Positions 55,309 through 64,000 of a stretch of DNA of 64,000 nt are shown here, piece after piece. The position numbers and the translations under genes are program-made. Origin of the DNA: Ascaphus truei (lineage: Eukaryota > Chordata > Amphibia > Anura > Ascaphidae). Position 1 is the first letter of the stretch; the number at the start of each line of letters is the position of its first letter. The DNA lies in assembly GCA_036426205.1 (NCBI GenBank), contig CM071570.1, forward strand, positions 2,495,997 through 2,559,996, read 5' to 3'. The notes under the pieces are model-generated. The model saw nothing but the letters and a program-made list of their open reading frames with translations. It had not been told where the DNA came from and did not search any database.

Positions 55309-56510
55309 TACAGTGGCAAAAAAAAAAGTTTATGAACCCCAATGATAATTACGGAAATGCCATAGTTTCTCCAAGATAACATTCTTGAATCAAAACCAGT
55401 CTTTTCTTAAATATCCAATAGGGTTTATATTAACCAATTCCACGTCTTTTGAAACAAAATGATGTATGAATTAGAAAAACAATGAGAAATTAAGAGTCAG
55501 GGTATGTGTAAAGTAAGTGAAATCCCTGGTTTTATCAGCTAAATTAAAGGAGATAATTACAATTAGGTGTTTAAATAATTTGTGAGATCTTCAGGGAAAG
55601 GCCCCACCCTAGATAAAGATCAGAAACGTTGTGAGTTTGGTCTTCATCATAAAGGTATGCGGAAACACATCATGCCACAAATAAAAGAAATTTGTGCGGA
55701 CCTCAGAAAAGCAGTTATTGATGCACATCAGTCTAGAAAGGGTTACAAAACCATTTCTAAGGATTTGGGGCTCCACCAATCCACTGTCAGACAAATAGTC
55801 TACAATTGGAGAAAGTTCAAGACCACAATCACTCTACCCAGGAGCGGCCATCCTACCAAAATCTCTCCAAGAACAAACCAGTAAATCATCTAGGAAGTCT
55901 CAAAGAACCCCAGTCACATCCAAGGATCTGCAGGCCACTCTCGCCTTGACTAATGTGAGTGTTCATGACTCAACTGTCAGAAAAAGACTGAACAAGAACA
56001 GTTTCATGGATGGATAGCCAGGAGGAAACCACTGCTCTCTAAAAAGAACATTGCTGCCCCTCTGAAGTTCAGCAAAGAGCACACAGATGATCCACAACAC
56101 TTCTGGAACAATGTTCTCTGGATAGACGAGTCAAAGGAAGGACTGTTTGGCCTCAATGAGAAACGTAATGTTTGGCGAAAACCAAACACTGCGATCGAAC
56201 AGAAGAACCTATGTAACCTCATCACAACCGGCAGGCATGGTGGTGGGAGTGTGATGGTTTGGGGCTGCTTTGCTGCTTCGGGACTTGGACGGGTTGCCAT
56301 CATTGTCACAACCATGAATTCTGCATTGTATCAGAAGATTCTAGAGAAGAATGTCAGGCTATCCGTCCGTGAGCTTAAGCAAAATTGGGTCAGGTAGCAA
56401 GACAATGATCCTAAACATGCAAGCAGATCTACAAATAATGGCTGCAGAAGAAGAAATTCTGCATTTTAGAATAGCCTAGACAAAGTCTGGACCTAAACCC
56501 CACACTTTCT
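55309..56510 (+). mobile_element. Tc1-type transposon relic, right end missing
   Basis: Left TA at 55309-55310, then CAGTGGCAAAAAAAAAAGTT and ATGAACCCC, a Tc1-type inverted-repeat start from a different family than the one at 16146. A degenerate transposase follows. Similarity stops near 56510, before the third catalytic residue, and no right inverted repeat was found. Confidence 0.75.
55657..56505 (+). pseudogene. Tc1 transposase, frameshifted and 3'-truncated
   Basis: A DDE/D transposase relic. From ATG 55657 it reads MRKHIMPQIKEICADLRKAV with the helix-turn-helix segment KTISKDLGLHQSTVRQIVYN and SGHPTKISP, then hits TAA at 55882 after a frameshift. In another frame it continues through TVRKRLNKNSF, KKNIAAPLKFSKEH, LWIDESKE (first catalytic D, codon 56125), GGGSVMVWGCFAASG and NWVR, then a TAG stop (56395-56397), then QDNDPKHASRSTN (second D, 56401). 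The 91-residue spacing between the two aspartates is normal. The third acidic residue and the C-terminus are missing, replaced by unrelated sequence after about 56510. Non-functional. Confidence 0.88.
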
Positions 56511-56950
56511 TGCCAATTAGAGAATTAGTAAGGAGCTAAGAACCTAAAAGGAGGAGCCAGACAGCTCCAAAGATGTGGTGTCTACGACTGACAGGAATAA
56601 GAGAAATATATGTATACATGCCTCTCAAGTAGATTGGAGGCAAAGGGAAGAAGAGATATAGGGCGGTAGTTAGATAGAGGATGGATCAAGAGATGACTTC
56701 ATTAGAATTGGCATGATGAGTGCATGTATGAAGGAAGGTGGTAATGTGCCAGAGATATGAGAGAGGTTAAAAAGGTGAGTTATGATGGGGCATACTGTGC
56801 CAGTGAAGAAGCAGAGGCGATGTGATGGAATAGGATCAAGGGGGCAAGTTGTACGGTGAGACGATTAGAGCAGCGTAGAGACCTCCTCTTCAGTGACGGG
56901 AAAATGATCTGGGGTGGATTTAGGTGTGCGAAGGGAGGTAGGTGTTGCGT
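56511..56950 (-). pseudogene. LINE fragment
   Basis: Minus-strand words such as TPPQIIFPSLKRRSL, RLTVQLAPLILFHHIASAS and the plus-strand GAAGAAGCAGAGGCGATGTG resemble the stretch ahead of the reverse transcriptase in CR1/L2-type LINEs. The fragment is short, stop-containing and has no recognisable ends. Clade uncertain. Confidence 0.4.
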
Positions 56951-57019
56951 GTGGCCCGACATGAAAAGATGTGAACCTGAGGTTCATAGAACGCAACATT
57001 TCCAAGAGTAATAATAAAA

Positions 57020-57530
57020 ATCAGTGAAACATACAAAAATAAAAGGTGTCTCACTGTGAACTCACTTATAATTAGTGGACCGTTCGTGATCTTTGGAGTG
57101 TCAAGAGATGAGTATGGTCTTTCCACCTAGGTCGACACTTGCATAGAGTCCCATCGGCAAATAAAGAGACTTGACATGTCGCCTCTCTCCTCATGGCACT
57201 GGAACTGACGTAGGACGCCCAGAGAGACTGGGAGCATGGAATCTCGAGTCAGAGCATGAGCGGCTGCGGTTCCTGCTGTGCTTTATGCACTACATGCTTA
57301 TTTTTGCTTGGCAAATGTGAATGGGATTGCCCCACGTTATTGTGTGTTAATATTGAAATTCTATATGATGTACACTATGTTAAGCCTCCTTGAGTGACCG
57401 GTGGGACCCTATGCAAGTGTGGACCCAGGGGGAAAGACAACACTCATCTTCTGACACTAAAGATCACAACCGACTAACTAAGCTCATAGCGGGACACCTT
57501 TATTTTTGTATGTTTTTTGTTACTTTTAAT
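57020..57530. repeat. Inverted repeat, possibly another PLE hairpin
   Basis: Left 57020-57150 and right 57390-57530 are imperfect inverted copies (AAATAAAAGGTGTC against GACACCTTTATTTTTGTATG; GTGATCTTTGGAGTGTCA against TGACACTAAAGATCAC). The right side is followed by TTTTTGCGCTCCACCAACGG, a GCGC-type tail as in the PLE insertions. No duplication was found. Confidence 0.45.
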
Positions 57531-59560
57531 ACTTTGGGACATTTTTGCGCTCCACCAACGGCCATACACGGGGGTAGCGCTACTCCACACACAATCTTTG
57601 GGTTGGCCTGGTTCTGTGGACACAAGAGTGATTAGGTGCCCAGGGCTCCTCCGTACTTTGGAGGTTCCAATAGGGTGGTGTTTATGGTGTGTGTTTTGTA
57701 TTGTGGGGGGCCTTGTATGATTATTGTGTTATATTGTTATATGGTCAGTAAATATAAGTTAGTTATACCAGTGTGTGTATGCTTATTCACTGATTGTGTT
57801 GCTTCCTGTGAGGGGTTATCCTTCAGCGCTAGGATCCCCTCCCAGGTGGAGGGACGTTATCCAGAGAGAACGCAATCACCCCAGGCTCCCAGTGGCAGAG
57901 GATTAGGCTGGGGACATGGTGCCGCAGAGTGTGGAGGCACCCGCACGCTGAGCGATCAGACTGCCTTAAGGCAGTGATCGCGTCCATGCGGCGTGCGGGC
58001 GGGTTGCGCAAGAAATCAGGTGAAACGGATTTATTGGCGCGACAAGCCGGTCACGTGAGCGGTTCGCCCAATGAGGGTGAACGAGCTCCATGACGCCCTT
58101 AGGCCCTACCCCCACGGCCAGGGAAAGCACCCGGTTCACACGGGTCACTGCACAGCCTCCTGTACGCCAGACAGGTACTCAGCATGCGTAGTTCCCTTAG
58201 TCACAGGGAAAGGGGGCTACATGAGTTTGCCGACTCCAAGAATAGAGAATAAATAAGAACTCAACATTTACATTACATCACAGTGTACGGAAGCACCTGA
58301 AAAGAAAAACTTCATTTCCCTTTCTGATTTTCTCAGTAAAGAAAAGCTTTGAAGCAGCAGTTCTCCCACACTCTTTATTAACTACAGTACTGTACGTGTA
58401 AGCAGAGGGTTTCAGGAGCTGAAACGTTAACTTCAGCTCCAGAGACCCTCTGGTTCCAAAGATACTTACCCGAAAACAGTGAAAACTTTGAATCTCCTGT
58501 GTTTCGAGGGCCAATAGAAAGCCGTAACATCTACTGTACCTTGAAAGAACCAGGAGGTACCGACACTAACATTCCCGCTGTGTGTTTAAGGAACCAGTGA
58601 TAACACTGTGCCACTGTGCCCACTAATCTATACAAAAAATAAAGCGGGAACTGCTGCTTTCAATTATTATGTTAGCTTCAAAAAAACAACTGAATCATCA
58701 ACCATCAATCACAGAAATGGCTGAAGAGTCATTATGAAATGCCTTAAATACGCTGTACTTTTACCTTATAGGTAATCAACCTGTAAATGTGCATGGAGTT
58801 AATGAGGGGCAACATGCTTACCTCTTTCTAACCTTAGCAAATGTCTTTGGGGGTTAGCTAGACGAGCAAATCAAAACATGATTTGTTTCTTTTCTGCCTA
58901 TTCATATTCCTTTTATTCTTCAATTTGTAATAATTACAATTTAACTAGTGATGCGGAACCACATTACCCAAGGCTCAGATCCACACAACTCCGTTACTAA
59001 CGAGGCGTTAACGTAAGTTATAAGTGCTAACAGGGATCTTCAAAGCTCACTATGCACAGAGCTCTGTTATAATTAACACACGGAGTTAATGTAACTGGTG
59101 TTGCTCGCATCCAGATCCTGACATAGGTCTTTTACAGGGTCTGGGTAAATGTAAGACCACAGTTACAGTGGGTAAGAATGAACTCACATATGGTTATTCT
59201 CAGGGTTCTTTTCTTCTCCCATCTTCTCCTTTTTAACTTTAATTAAATACCTATTCAGTGTCTGGATGGGAGTATCGTCACCTTTGGGTAAGAGGCTTAA
59301 AGATGTGTTATCTGATTCGAACGCAAGGCAGTGCTAACTTAACATACGTTAAGTCTATGCTAATGAGATACAGACGTTGTTTTTGCATATAATTAACTTT
59401 GTGGATACCCATTAAACTTGGGGGGAAAAAATGACTGTTACATATATAGATAAAGTCACATTATTTGCCCTGATTTAAAGATGCGTTGTTGATCTGGGCC
59501 AAAGTTAGGGTTGTTGGTAACGCTGACAGTGTACCCAAGTTCACATGATTAAAAAATATA
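57531..59560. other. CpG-rich MITE-like patch and plain DNA
   Basis: At 57910-58110 a CpG-rich patch contains a CTGCCTTAAGGCAG palindrome (57960-57973) and GACGCCCTTAGG, resembling Harbinger-type MITE sequence. At 58408-58442 GGAGCTGAAACGTTAACTTC folds into a hairpin within a relative of the MITE at 54396-54972. No gene recognised. Confidence 0.4.
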
Positions 59561-59767
59561 TATGTTCCTTCGTTTGGCTAATATGTATACATATATATAC
59601 GTATACATATATATATACATCTGTATACATATACATATACATATGTATAGATATACATATACATATGTATACATATACATATGTATACATATACATATAC
59701 ATATGTATACATATACATATACATATGCATACATATACATATGTATACATATACATATACATATGTA

Positions 59768-59941
59768 TACATATACACAGTGTTCGACAAACCTATACAT
59801 TTGCTCGCCCCGGGCGAGTGGATTTAACCCCCGGGCGAGTAAATATTGGCCCAAGCAGCACACGTTTGGTACTAGGTGGCGAGTAGATTTTTTTGTGTGG
59901 CGAGTAGATTTTTTGGTGATTTGTCAACCACTGCATATACA
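59768..59941. mobile_element. Small hAT MITE inside the microsatellite, 8-bp target duplication
   Basis: CATATACA flanks both sides exactly (59768-59775, 59934-59941). The ends CAGTGTTCGACAAACC and GGTGATTTGTCAACCACTG are inverted repeats. The interior contains CGCCCCGGGCGAGTGGATTT and GGCGAGTAGATTTTTT repeated. The flank is repetitive sequence, so the duplication is weaker evidence than usual, but the inverted ends agree. Confidence 0.7.
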
Positions 59942-59942
59942 T

Positions 59943-59980
59943 ATGAGAAAGTCACTGTCGTGACGAAACGCGTCAGGGCA
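59943..59980 (+). ncRNA. 5'-truncated hammerhead ribozyme
   Basis: Stem II GTCAC (59951-59955) with GTGAC (59960-59964), GAAAC (59965-59969), GC, GTC cleavage triplet, AGGGC. The first box reads ATATGAG instead of CTGATGAG because the microsatellite abuts it, and the 5' side of stem I is missing. Unlikely to cleave. Confidence 0.6.
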
Positions 59981-60044
59981 CGCTACCACGACACTACGTC
60001 ATCACACAGTGCGCGCTATACGGCCGGAGAGCGCATGGAGCTGA

Positions 60045-60587
60045 TGTGAGGCTGACAACTTGAAAAGTAAATTATCACCTAGTTGTCCCCTTAGTGGGCC
60101 TAAAATAAGTAGCACCATGTGGTTATCCAACCTGAAAGGTTTCTTTACATGTAACAAATGCATAGGTTGTTCTTTCAGTGTTAAAGGCAGTAAATTTCAA
60201 TCAAACGTGACAGGCAAAAGTTACGAAGTAAACACTTTTATTAACTGTAAGAGTAAGTACTGCGTATACTTATTAGAATGCCCCTGCGGGTTACAGTACG
60301 TGGGGAGGACAGGGAGGAAGCTCCAACGTAGATTGGCAGAGCATGTTTACAATATAAAAAGGGGGTTGGAAACACACAGTGTGTCTAACCACTTTAAAAG
60401 TAAACACAATCAAAATCCAGAGGGACTGATATGTAGGGGCATAGAATGCCCTAAAGCCAATTGGAGAGGAGGGGACAGGTTAACCCATTTATCCAGAAGG
60501 GAGACCTTCTGGATTTACACTCTCAAAACCTTGTCACCACATGGTTTAAATATAGACTTCGATCTGGCCTCCTTTTTGATAGATTAA
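60045..60587 (+). pseudogene. PLE protein C-terminal part: zinc-finger-like and GIY-YIG endonuclease, open frame
   Basis: C-terminal endonuclease region of a Penelope-like retroelement, which would cut target DNA for reverse-transcription priming. The frame is open from 60045 to TAG 60585 (about 180 codons) but has no genuine start: it is fused to the terminal-repeat sequence GAGGCTGA. In order: TMWLSNLKGFFTCNKCIGCS with CX2CX2C cysteines, FINCKSKYCVYLLECPCGLQ and YVGRTGRKLQ (GIY and YIG boxes), arginine in LQRRLAEHV, a VSNHFKSKHNQNPEG helix, WRGGDRL, and the catalytic glutamate in RRETFWIYTLKTLSPHGLN. All expected GIY-YIG residues are present and there is no internal stop, so this is the best preserved coding piece in the window. 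The reverse transcriptase is absent. The minus-strand relative at 18700-19078 is a different subfamily. Confidence 0.88.
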
Positions 60588-61698
60588 CCCCTCCCTGTCT
60601 TATACAATAATCAATCATGCAACAATTGTTTTCATTTTGTAATTCTATATTTGGAAAGGCAGGAAATGTCACTTTTATGAGCTTGGTGCATTGCCACTTA
60701 ATCCCAGGGATGATTCCCTAGTGGTTTACATCATGTAAATAGTATATGTGCAATTTTATTCAGTTTATCTGCTTTTTAATCAATTAGCTTGTAATTAGTA
60801 TGCATCACCCTCCAGGGTATATATATCAGTAGGTAGCAACTCCCCCCTCATCCACTGATGAAGTGACCACATTGCGTCACGAAACGCGTATGGAGAGGGA
60901 GGAGCTAGAACTGACACGGTCATCAGGAGCAGAGAGATCAGGAGAGACGCCATAGTGTGACGTCACTGAGCTGCGCGCGGGCTGACAGCGGTTACTCAGA
61001 GAGGAGAGCAGAGCACAGTGTGTAGTGCTGGCCACCTCAAGCTGAGATAGAGATAGCAATAGCAAATAGAGAGGGCGGATCGCGCAGAGCAACTGCATAG
61101 AGATAGACGCCACTTCAGGGTTTGCAAATAACAAAAGTGCCATCATCCCAGAAGCCTGCTATACCTGATTGTATCAAGCTGCGGACGACACGTTGTCAGC
61201 TGTTTTAACACAGCCTGGTTTATGTGAGTAAGCCTTTGGCTGTTTTTATTTTTCATTGTAATAAATTTTTATCAATCTGCACCATCATCTTCTATGTTAT
61301 CTCCTTTCTGGGAACACATGGGAACCATGTCTGAGTGGTAATGCTGTGAACAGATAGAAAACCTGGATGAATGACATACAACACGTGGGATTCGTGATAT
61401 CTGAAAGAGAAGAGGTTTAAAGCACAGATTGTCTCAAAGGAACAACACAGAAAGTCTGTAAATTCAATACTTTAATCTGTCGTGGAGTCATTTATTGGTT
61501 CTTGTGGCTGCGCAATGGTCTTTTCCTTTTTGTCTATTATTCACTAGGAGGAGTCCTGAACTAACAGCCAGGAATTGGATCATCATCTCTCCATCAGCTG
61601 GAATATTGAAAAGAACTTTCCATATCCATTTGGACTAATCATTGGACTGGGGTATTGTTGTAGCCTGGAGCGCCGGGTCATTGCATTTTTGTATTATT
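60588..61698 (+). mobile_element. PLE 3' untranslated part and terminal repeat
   Basis: Follows the endonuclease frame directly. Holds a complete hammerhead (60838-60910), a GC-rich patch with TGTGACGTCACTGAGC, the common PLE tail words TGTGAGTAAGCCTTTGGC and CATTGTAATAAATTTTTATC, and near the end GGAGCGCCGGGTCATTGCAT and TTTTGTATTATTTA, the GCGC-type terminus. Confidence 0.6.
60838..60910 (+). ncRNA. Hammerhead ribozyme, complete core
   Basis: TCCA (60851-60854) pairs with TGGA (60891-60894), and stem I can extend with CTCCCCCCTC against GAGGGAGGAG. CTGATGA is at 60855-60861. Stem II is GTGAC (60863-60867) with GTCAC (60876-60880) and an 8-base loop. GAAAC is at 60881-60885, then GC and GTA as the cleavage triplet. 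All core nucleotides match, with the minimal stem III known from PLE hammerheads. It lies 268 bases after the endonuclease stop codon. Confidence 0.82.
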
Positions 61699-61805
61699 TA
61701 TGTTCCTTCGTTTGGCTAATATATATACATATGTATACATATATATACGTATACATATATATTTATACATCTGTATACATATACATATACATATACATAT
61801 GTATA
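61699..61805 (+). repeat. PLE terminal repeat (copy 2) start and ACATAT microsatellite
   Basis: TTCCTTCGTTTGGCTAATAT (61703-61722) opens a second copy of the unit seen at 59561. The microsatellite is interrupted at 61806 by a 1.6-kb insertion and resumes at 63428. Confidence 0.7.
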
Positions 61806-63427
61806 TGTAGCCCTTTTTGTGAACCGGCCGACCCACCCAATATCACATTGGCCCCTCGTGGTCTAACCGGTCCCTTTCCCTGCAACACACCTGCTCTAAG
61901 GGACTACTGGTACTGCATAACCTGTGTGGCTCCAGGAGATCTGAGCCTCCGCTAGCTGGGAGCCTGGGGAAACCCTTACCCTTACTTGGTGCAGCGCCTC
62001 CACTTACCCAGGATCCCCCGTTAGGAAAGATAGCCCTGAGTAAGAAATACAATAACACTTATAGATAAACAATACTAACTCTTTACTTAACACACATATA
62101 ACACATTACATAACATAACCATAACCAGATGCTCTACCCGCATCACATCAACCCAGTGTCTGGTGTACCCCACCCAGTGTCCTGTGATCACCCCACACCC
62201 AATGTCTCGTAACTCCTACGGAGGTCGTGGGTGACTGCGCAGTCACTATATTAAGCTAGGGCCCAGTTGGTGCACTTTATAATAACGAAGATACCTTCCG
62301 AGCACTCCGATGCTCGGGACCGCAACTTTCTTCTCAAAGGGTCAGACGTCCGTCTGATCCTTTCCAGGTACTCTGCCGTTGGACCCCAACGAGGGTCCCA
62401 CCGCTCAACGGGAACTGCAGCCGGACCACGGCAACACCAACCGCGTGGGAACAGCAACCGCCGCTATCCCTATCACTAACCACTGCTAGAGCGACAGCAA
62501 CCCTAACCTAGGGCCTGTCCCTGAGGAACCGCAACCTGGGATGGCTTGAGGGAAACTCCTAGGGCCTGTGGACATAACCTGCCCCCCTTCCCCCAGCTAC
62601 CCAGTCCTAACTGTAACTAACAACTAGCTATTAACTAGCTCACCTGCAGCTGACACACCGCACACACTGCACGCACTGTGCCTCTTTGACAGTGCCCACA
62701 GCTCTCTCCGCTGCGACACTGCCAAACCAGCACCTCCCACACTCAAGGGTCACCTCCCTAGCTAAGGCGTCCCTCCTCAGTCTAAGGCGTCCCTCTTCAG
62801 TTACCCCCTACCCTTACCCGGGAATTGGGGCCTGCCTGGGGATCTAGGGAGAACCCTTACCTGATGCAGGAGCCACGCGCTCCCTGCACCCTTCCTACTC
62901 CTTCCTCTGCTCTGCCTGACTGACGCATGCAAAGCCCGGGAAATGTATCTATATTCCCGGGCTGAGCTTCCTCCAGCCCTATTGGCCGCAAGGGAGCACC
63001 TGACCTTTGTCTCCCTAAGCCTCCTGGGAGTTGTAGTTCCCAGGGGCTGCCTAAAGCATTGGGGCCGCGTGCGCGCTTCCCTCGCGCATGCGCGAACCCC
63101 TAATGGCCGCCTCAACCTCTCTACTCCCTGTCCTGCCCTCGCGCGATCTCTCTGGAGCCTTCCCTGCGCTTGCCACCTACTGCGCATGCGCGAGACTCCC
63201 TGTAATGGCGGCGCACTCTCCTCCAGCCGCCGAGCCGGTGGCAACGCGATCGCGGCCCTAGCGACGGCCCGATCGCGTCCCCGGCAACCACAGCTCCGAT
63301 CTGCTCCCTGCTCTGGCCCCCACCCTCGCGAAGTGCCGGCGGGTCCGTCGCAGCCTCCGGCGGCACCCGCTACCTCACGGCACTCGCGGAGAGGGGCCAG
63401 AAATCGTGATTTTACCTCGGGGCTACA
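61806..63427. mobile_element. 1.6-kb LTR-like insertion (possible solo LTR)
   Basis: Starts TGTAGCCCTTTTTG and ends CTCGGGGCTACA, so it has TG...CA ends and an 8-bp terminal inversion (TGTAGCCC/GGGCTACA). It interrupts the microsatellite with TATA on both sides, though the site is itself TA-rich. There is no protein frame. The right half is CpG-rich (GCGCATGCGCGAAC near 63086; GCGCATGCGCGAG near 63182) and could hold a promoter, read toward the left. A solo LTR or a small non-autonomous LTR element fits best; no primer-binding site or second LTR is visible. Confidence 0.55.
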
Positions 63428-63504
63428 TATACATATACATATGTATACATATACATATGTATACGTATACATATACATATGTATACATATACATATACAT
63501 ATAC

Positions 63505-63542
<38 letters not shown>

Positions 63543-63568
63543 GTATACATATACATATACATATGAGA
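63428..63568 (+). repeat. ACATAT microsatellite, continuation
   Basis: ATACAT/ACATAT units, contiguous with 61723-61805 if the LTR-like insertion is removed. It yields tyrosine/isoleucine repeat frames on both strands that are not genes. Confidence 0.9.
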
Positions 63569-64000
63569 AAGTCACTGTCGTGACGAAACGCGTCAGGGCA
63601 CGCTACCACGACACTACGTCATCACACAGTGCGCGCTTTACGGCCGGAGAGCGCATGGAGCTGATCTGAGGCTGAAAGAAACTCCCAATCGCACTAACGC
63701 TAAGAGACATTGCTTCCAATCATCCGACAACTGCTGGAGGTGAACCGGAGGGACTATCTACCATCTGATGTGTTCCAGGACGGTGTGGCCTTATTGGTGG
63801 TGATTATATCACAAACTGCCTTTTTATCTTGTACTTTTGTGAGTGTTTTAATCCCCTTGTCCTCTTTTTTATTGATTAAATGTACTGTTTTACACTATGG
63901 GACGTGCGCTCTCTGTTCTTCTCTTTCTATAGTCCTCCTGTTGGAATTGGTTATTCCTTCTGAGAGCAGCCGTGGATCCCTGAGCAGCATTTCCATTTAC
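63569..64000 (+). mobile_element. PLE terminal repeat (copy 2), with truncated hammerhead, running off the window
   Basis: 63569-63676 repeats 59949-60052 with two substitutions seen by eye. The hammerhead has stem II GTCAC/GTGAC, GAAAC (63585-63589), GC and GTC, and again lacks the first two core bases, with ATATGAG at the microsatellite edge. It continues with GTTTTAATCCCCTTGTCCTC, TTTATTGATTAAATGTACTG and GGGACGTGCGCTCTCTG, the usual PLE 3' part. The right boundary is outside the window. Confidence 0.65.

Larger units (their letters stand above)
59561..60055 (+). mobile_element. PLE terminal repeat (copy 1) with microsatellite and hammerhead
   Basis: Begins TTCCTTCGTTTGGCTAATAT (59565), continues as an ACATAT/GTATAC microsatellite, then a truncated hammerhead (59943-59976) and CAGGGCACGCTACCACGACA...GGAGCGCATGGAGCTGAT to GAGGCTGA. 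The same order recurs from 61699 to 63680. There the sequence continues into a normal PLE 3' part, while here it is joined to endonuclease coding sequence. Confidence 0.65.

Noticed and set aside
59541..59963. Tyrosine/isoleucine-repeat frames
   Set aside because: Direct translation of the ACATAT microsatellite.

Overview
The window looks like repeat-rich, gene-poor vertebrate DNA, most likely from an amphibian and probably a frog. This is inferred from the mix of repeats: Tc1 elements with long IR/DR ends, CR1/L2-type and L1/Tx1-type LINEs, hAT and PIF/Harbinger MITEs, and many Penelope-like element (PLE) pieces that carry hammerhead-ribozyme cores. No intact cellular gene, tRNA, rRNA or CRISPR array was recognised. 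One 102-base exon-like stretch (48337-48438) is the only candidate for host coding sequence.

Layout. 1-16000: unique AT-rich DNA broken by PLE-type insertions with matching flanks (449-1480, 3769-4597, 7835-8644, 8696-9607 with a second one nested, 13091-13798), two related Harbinger MITEs (1528-2163, 6932-7432), a hAT MITE and a 211-bp satellite (14641-15345). 16024-21990: a minus-strand CR1/L2-type LINE is split by a Tc1 transposon (16146-20342), which is itself split by an inverted PLE dimer (17673-20270). 24150-29112: a plus-strand LINE is split by a hAT (24842-26798, itself holding a PLE) and by a palindromic PLE (26887-27897). 29113-33724 is mostly featureless. 33725-44836 is an extreme region: three blocks whose plus strand is nearly all G and A, a ~79-bp tandem repeat, and a 3.5-kb CpG-dense block of unknown nature. 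47231-48339 is another palindromic PLE. 50530-53780 is an L1/Tx1-like LINE relic with two insertions. 55309-56510 is a second, decayed Tc1 element. 59560-64000 is a PLE cluster with a GIY-YIG endonuclease reading frame, several hammerhead motifs, ACATAT microsatellites, a small hAT and a 1.6-kb LTR-like insertion.

The unifying theme is the PLE family. At least eight insertions have direct flanking repeats (mostly 14-17 bp). Most of these are inverted (hairpin) structures, several with hammerhead cores at or near the junction, and most have an extra ~90-165-bp tail on one side that contains a GCGC-type motif. Nesting gives a relative order of insertion in several places. Everything was read by eye without alignment or database search. 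Family names rest on motifs, target-site duplications and terminal repeats visible in the sequence.
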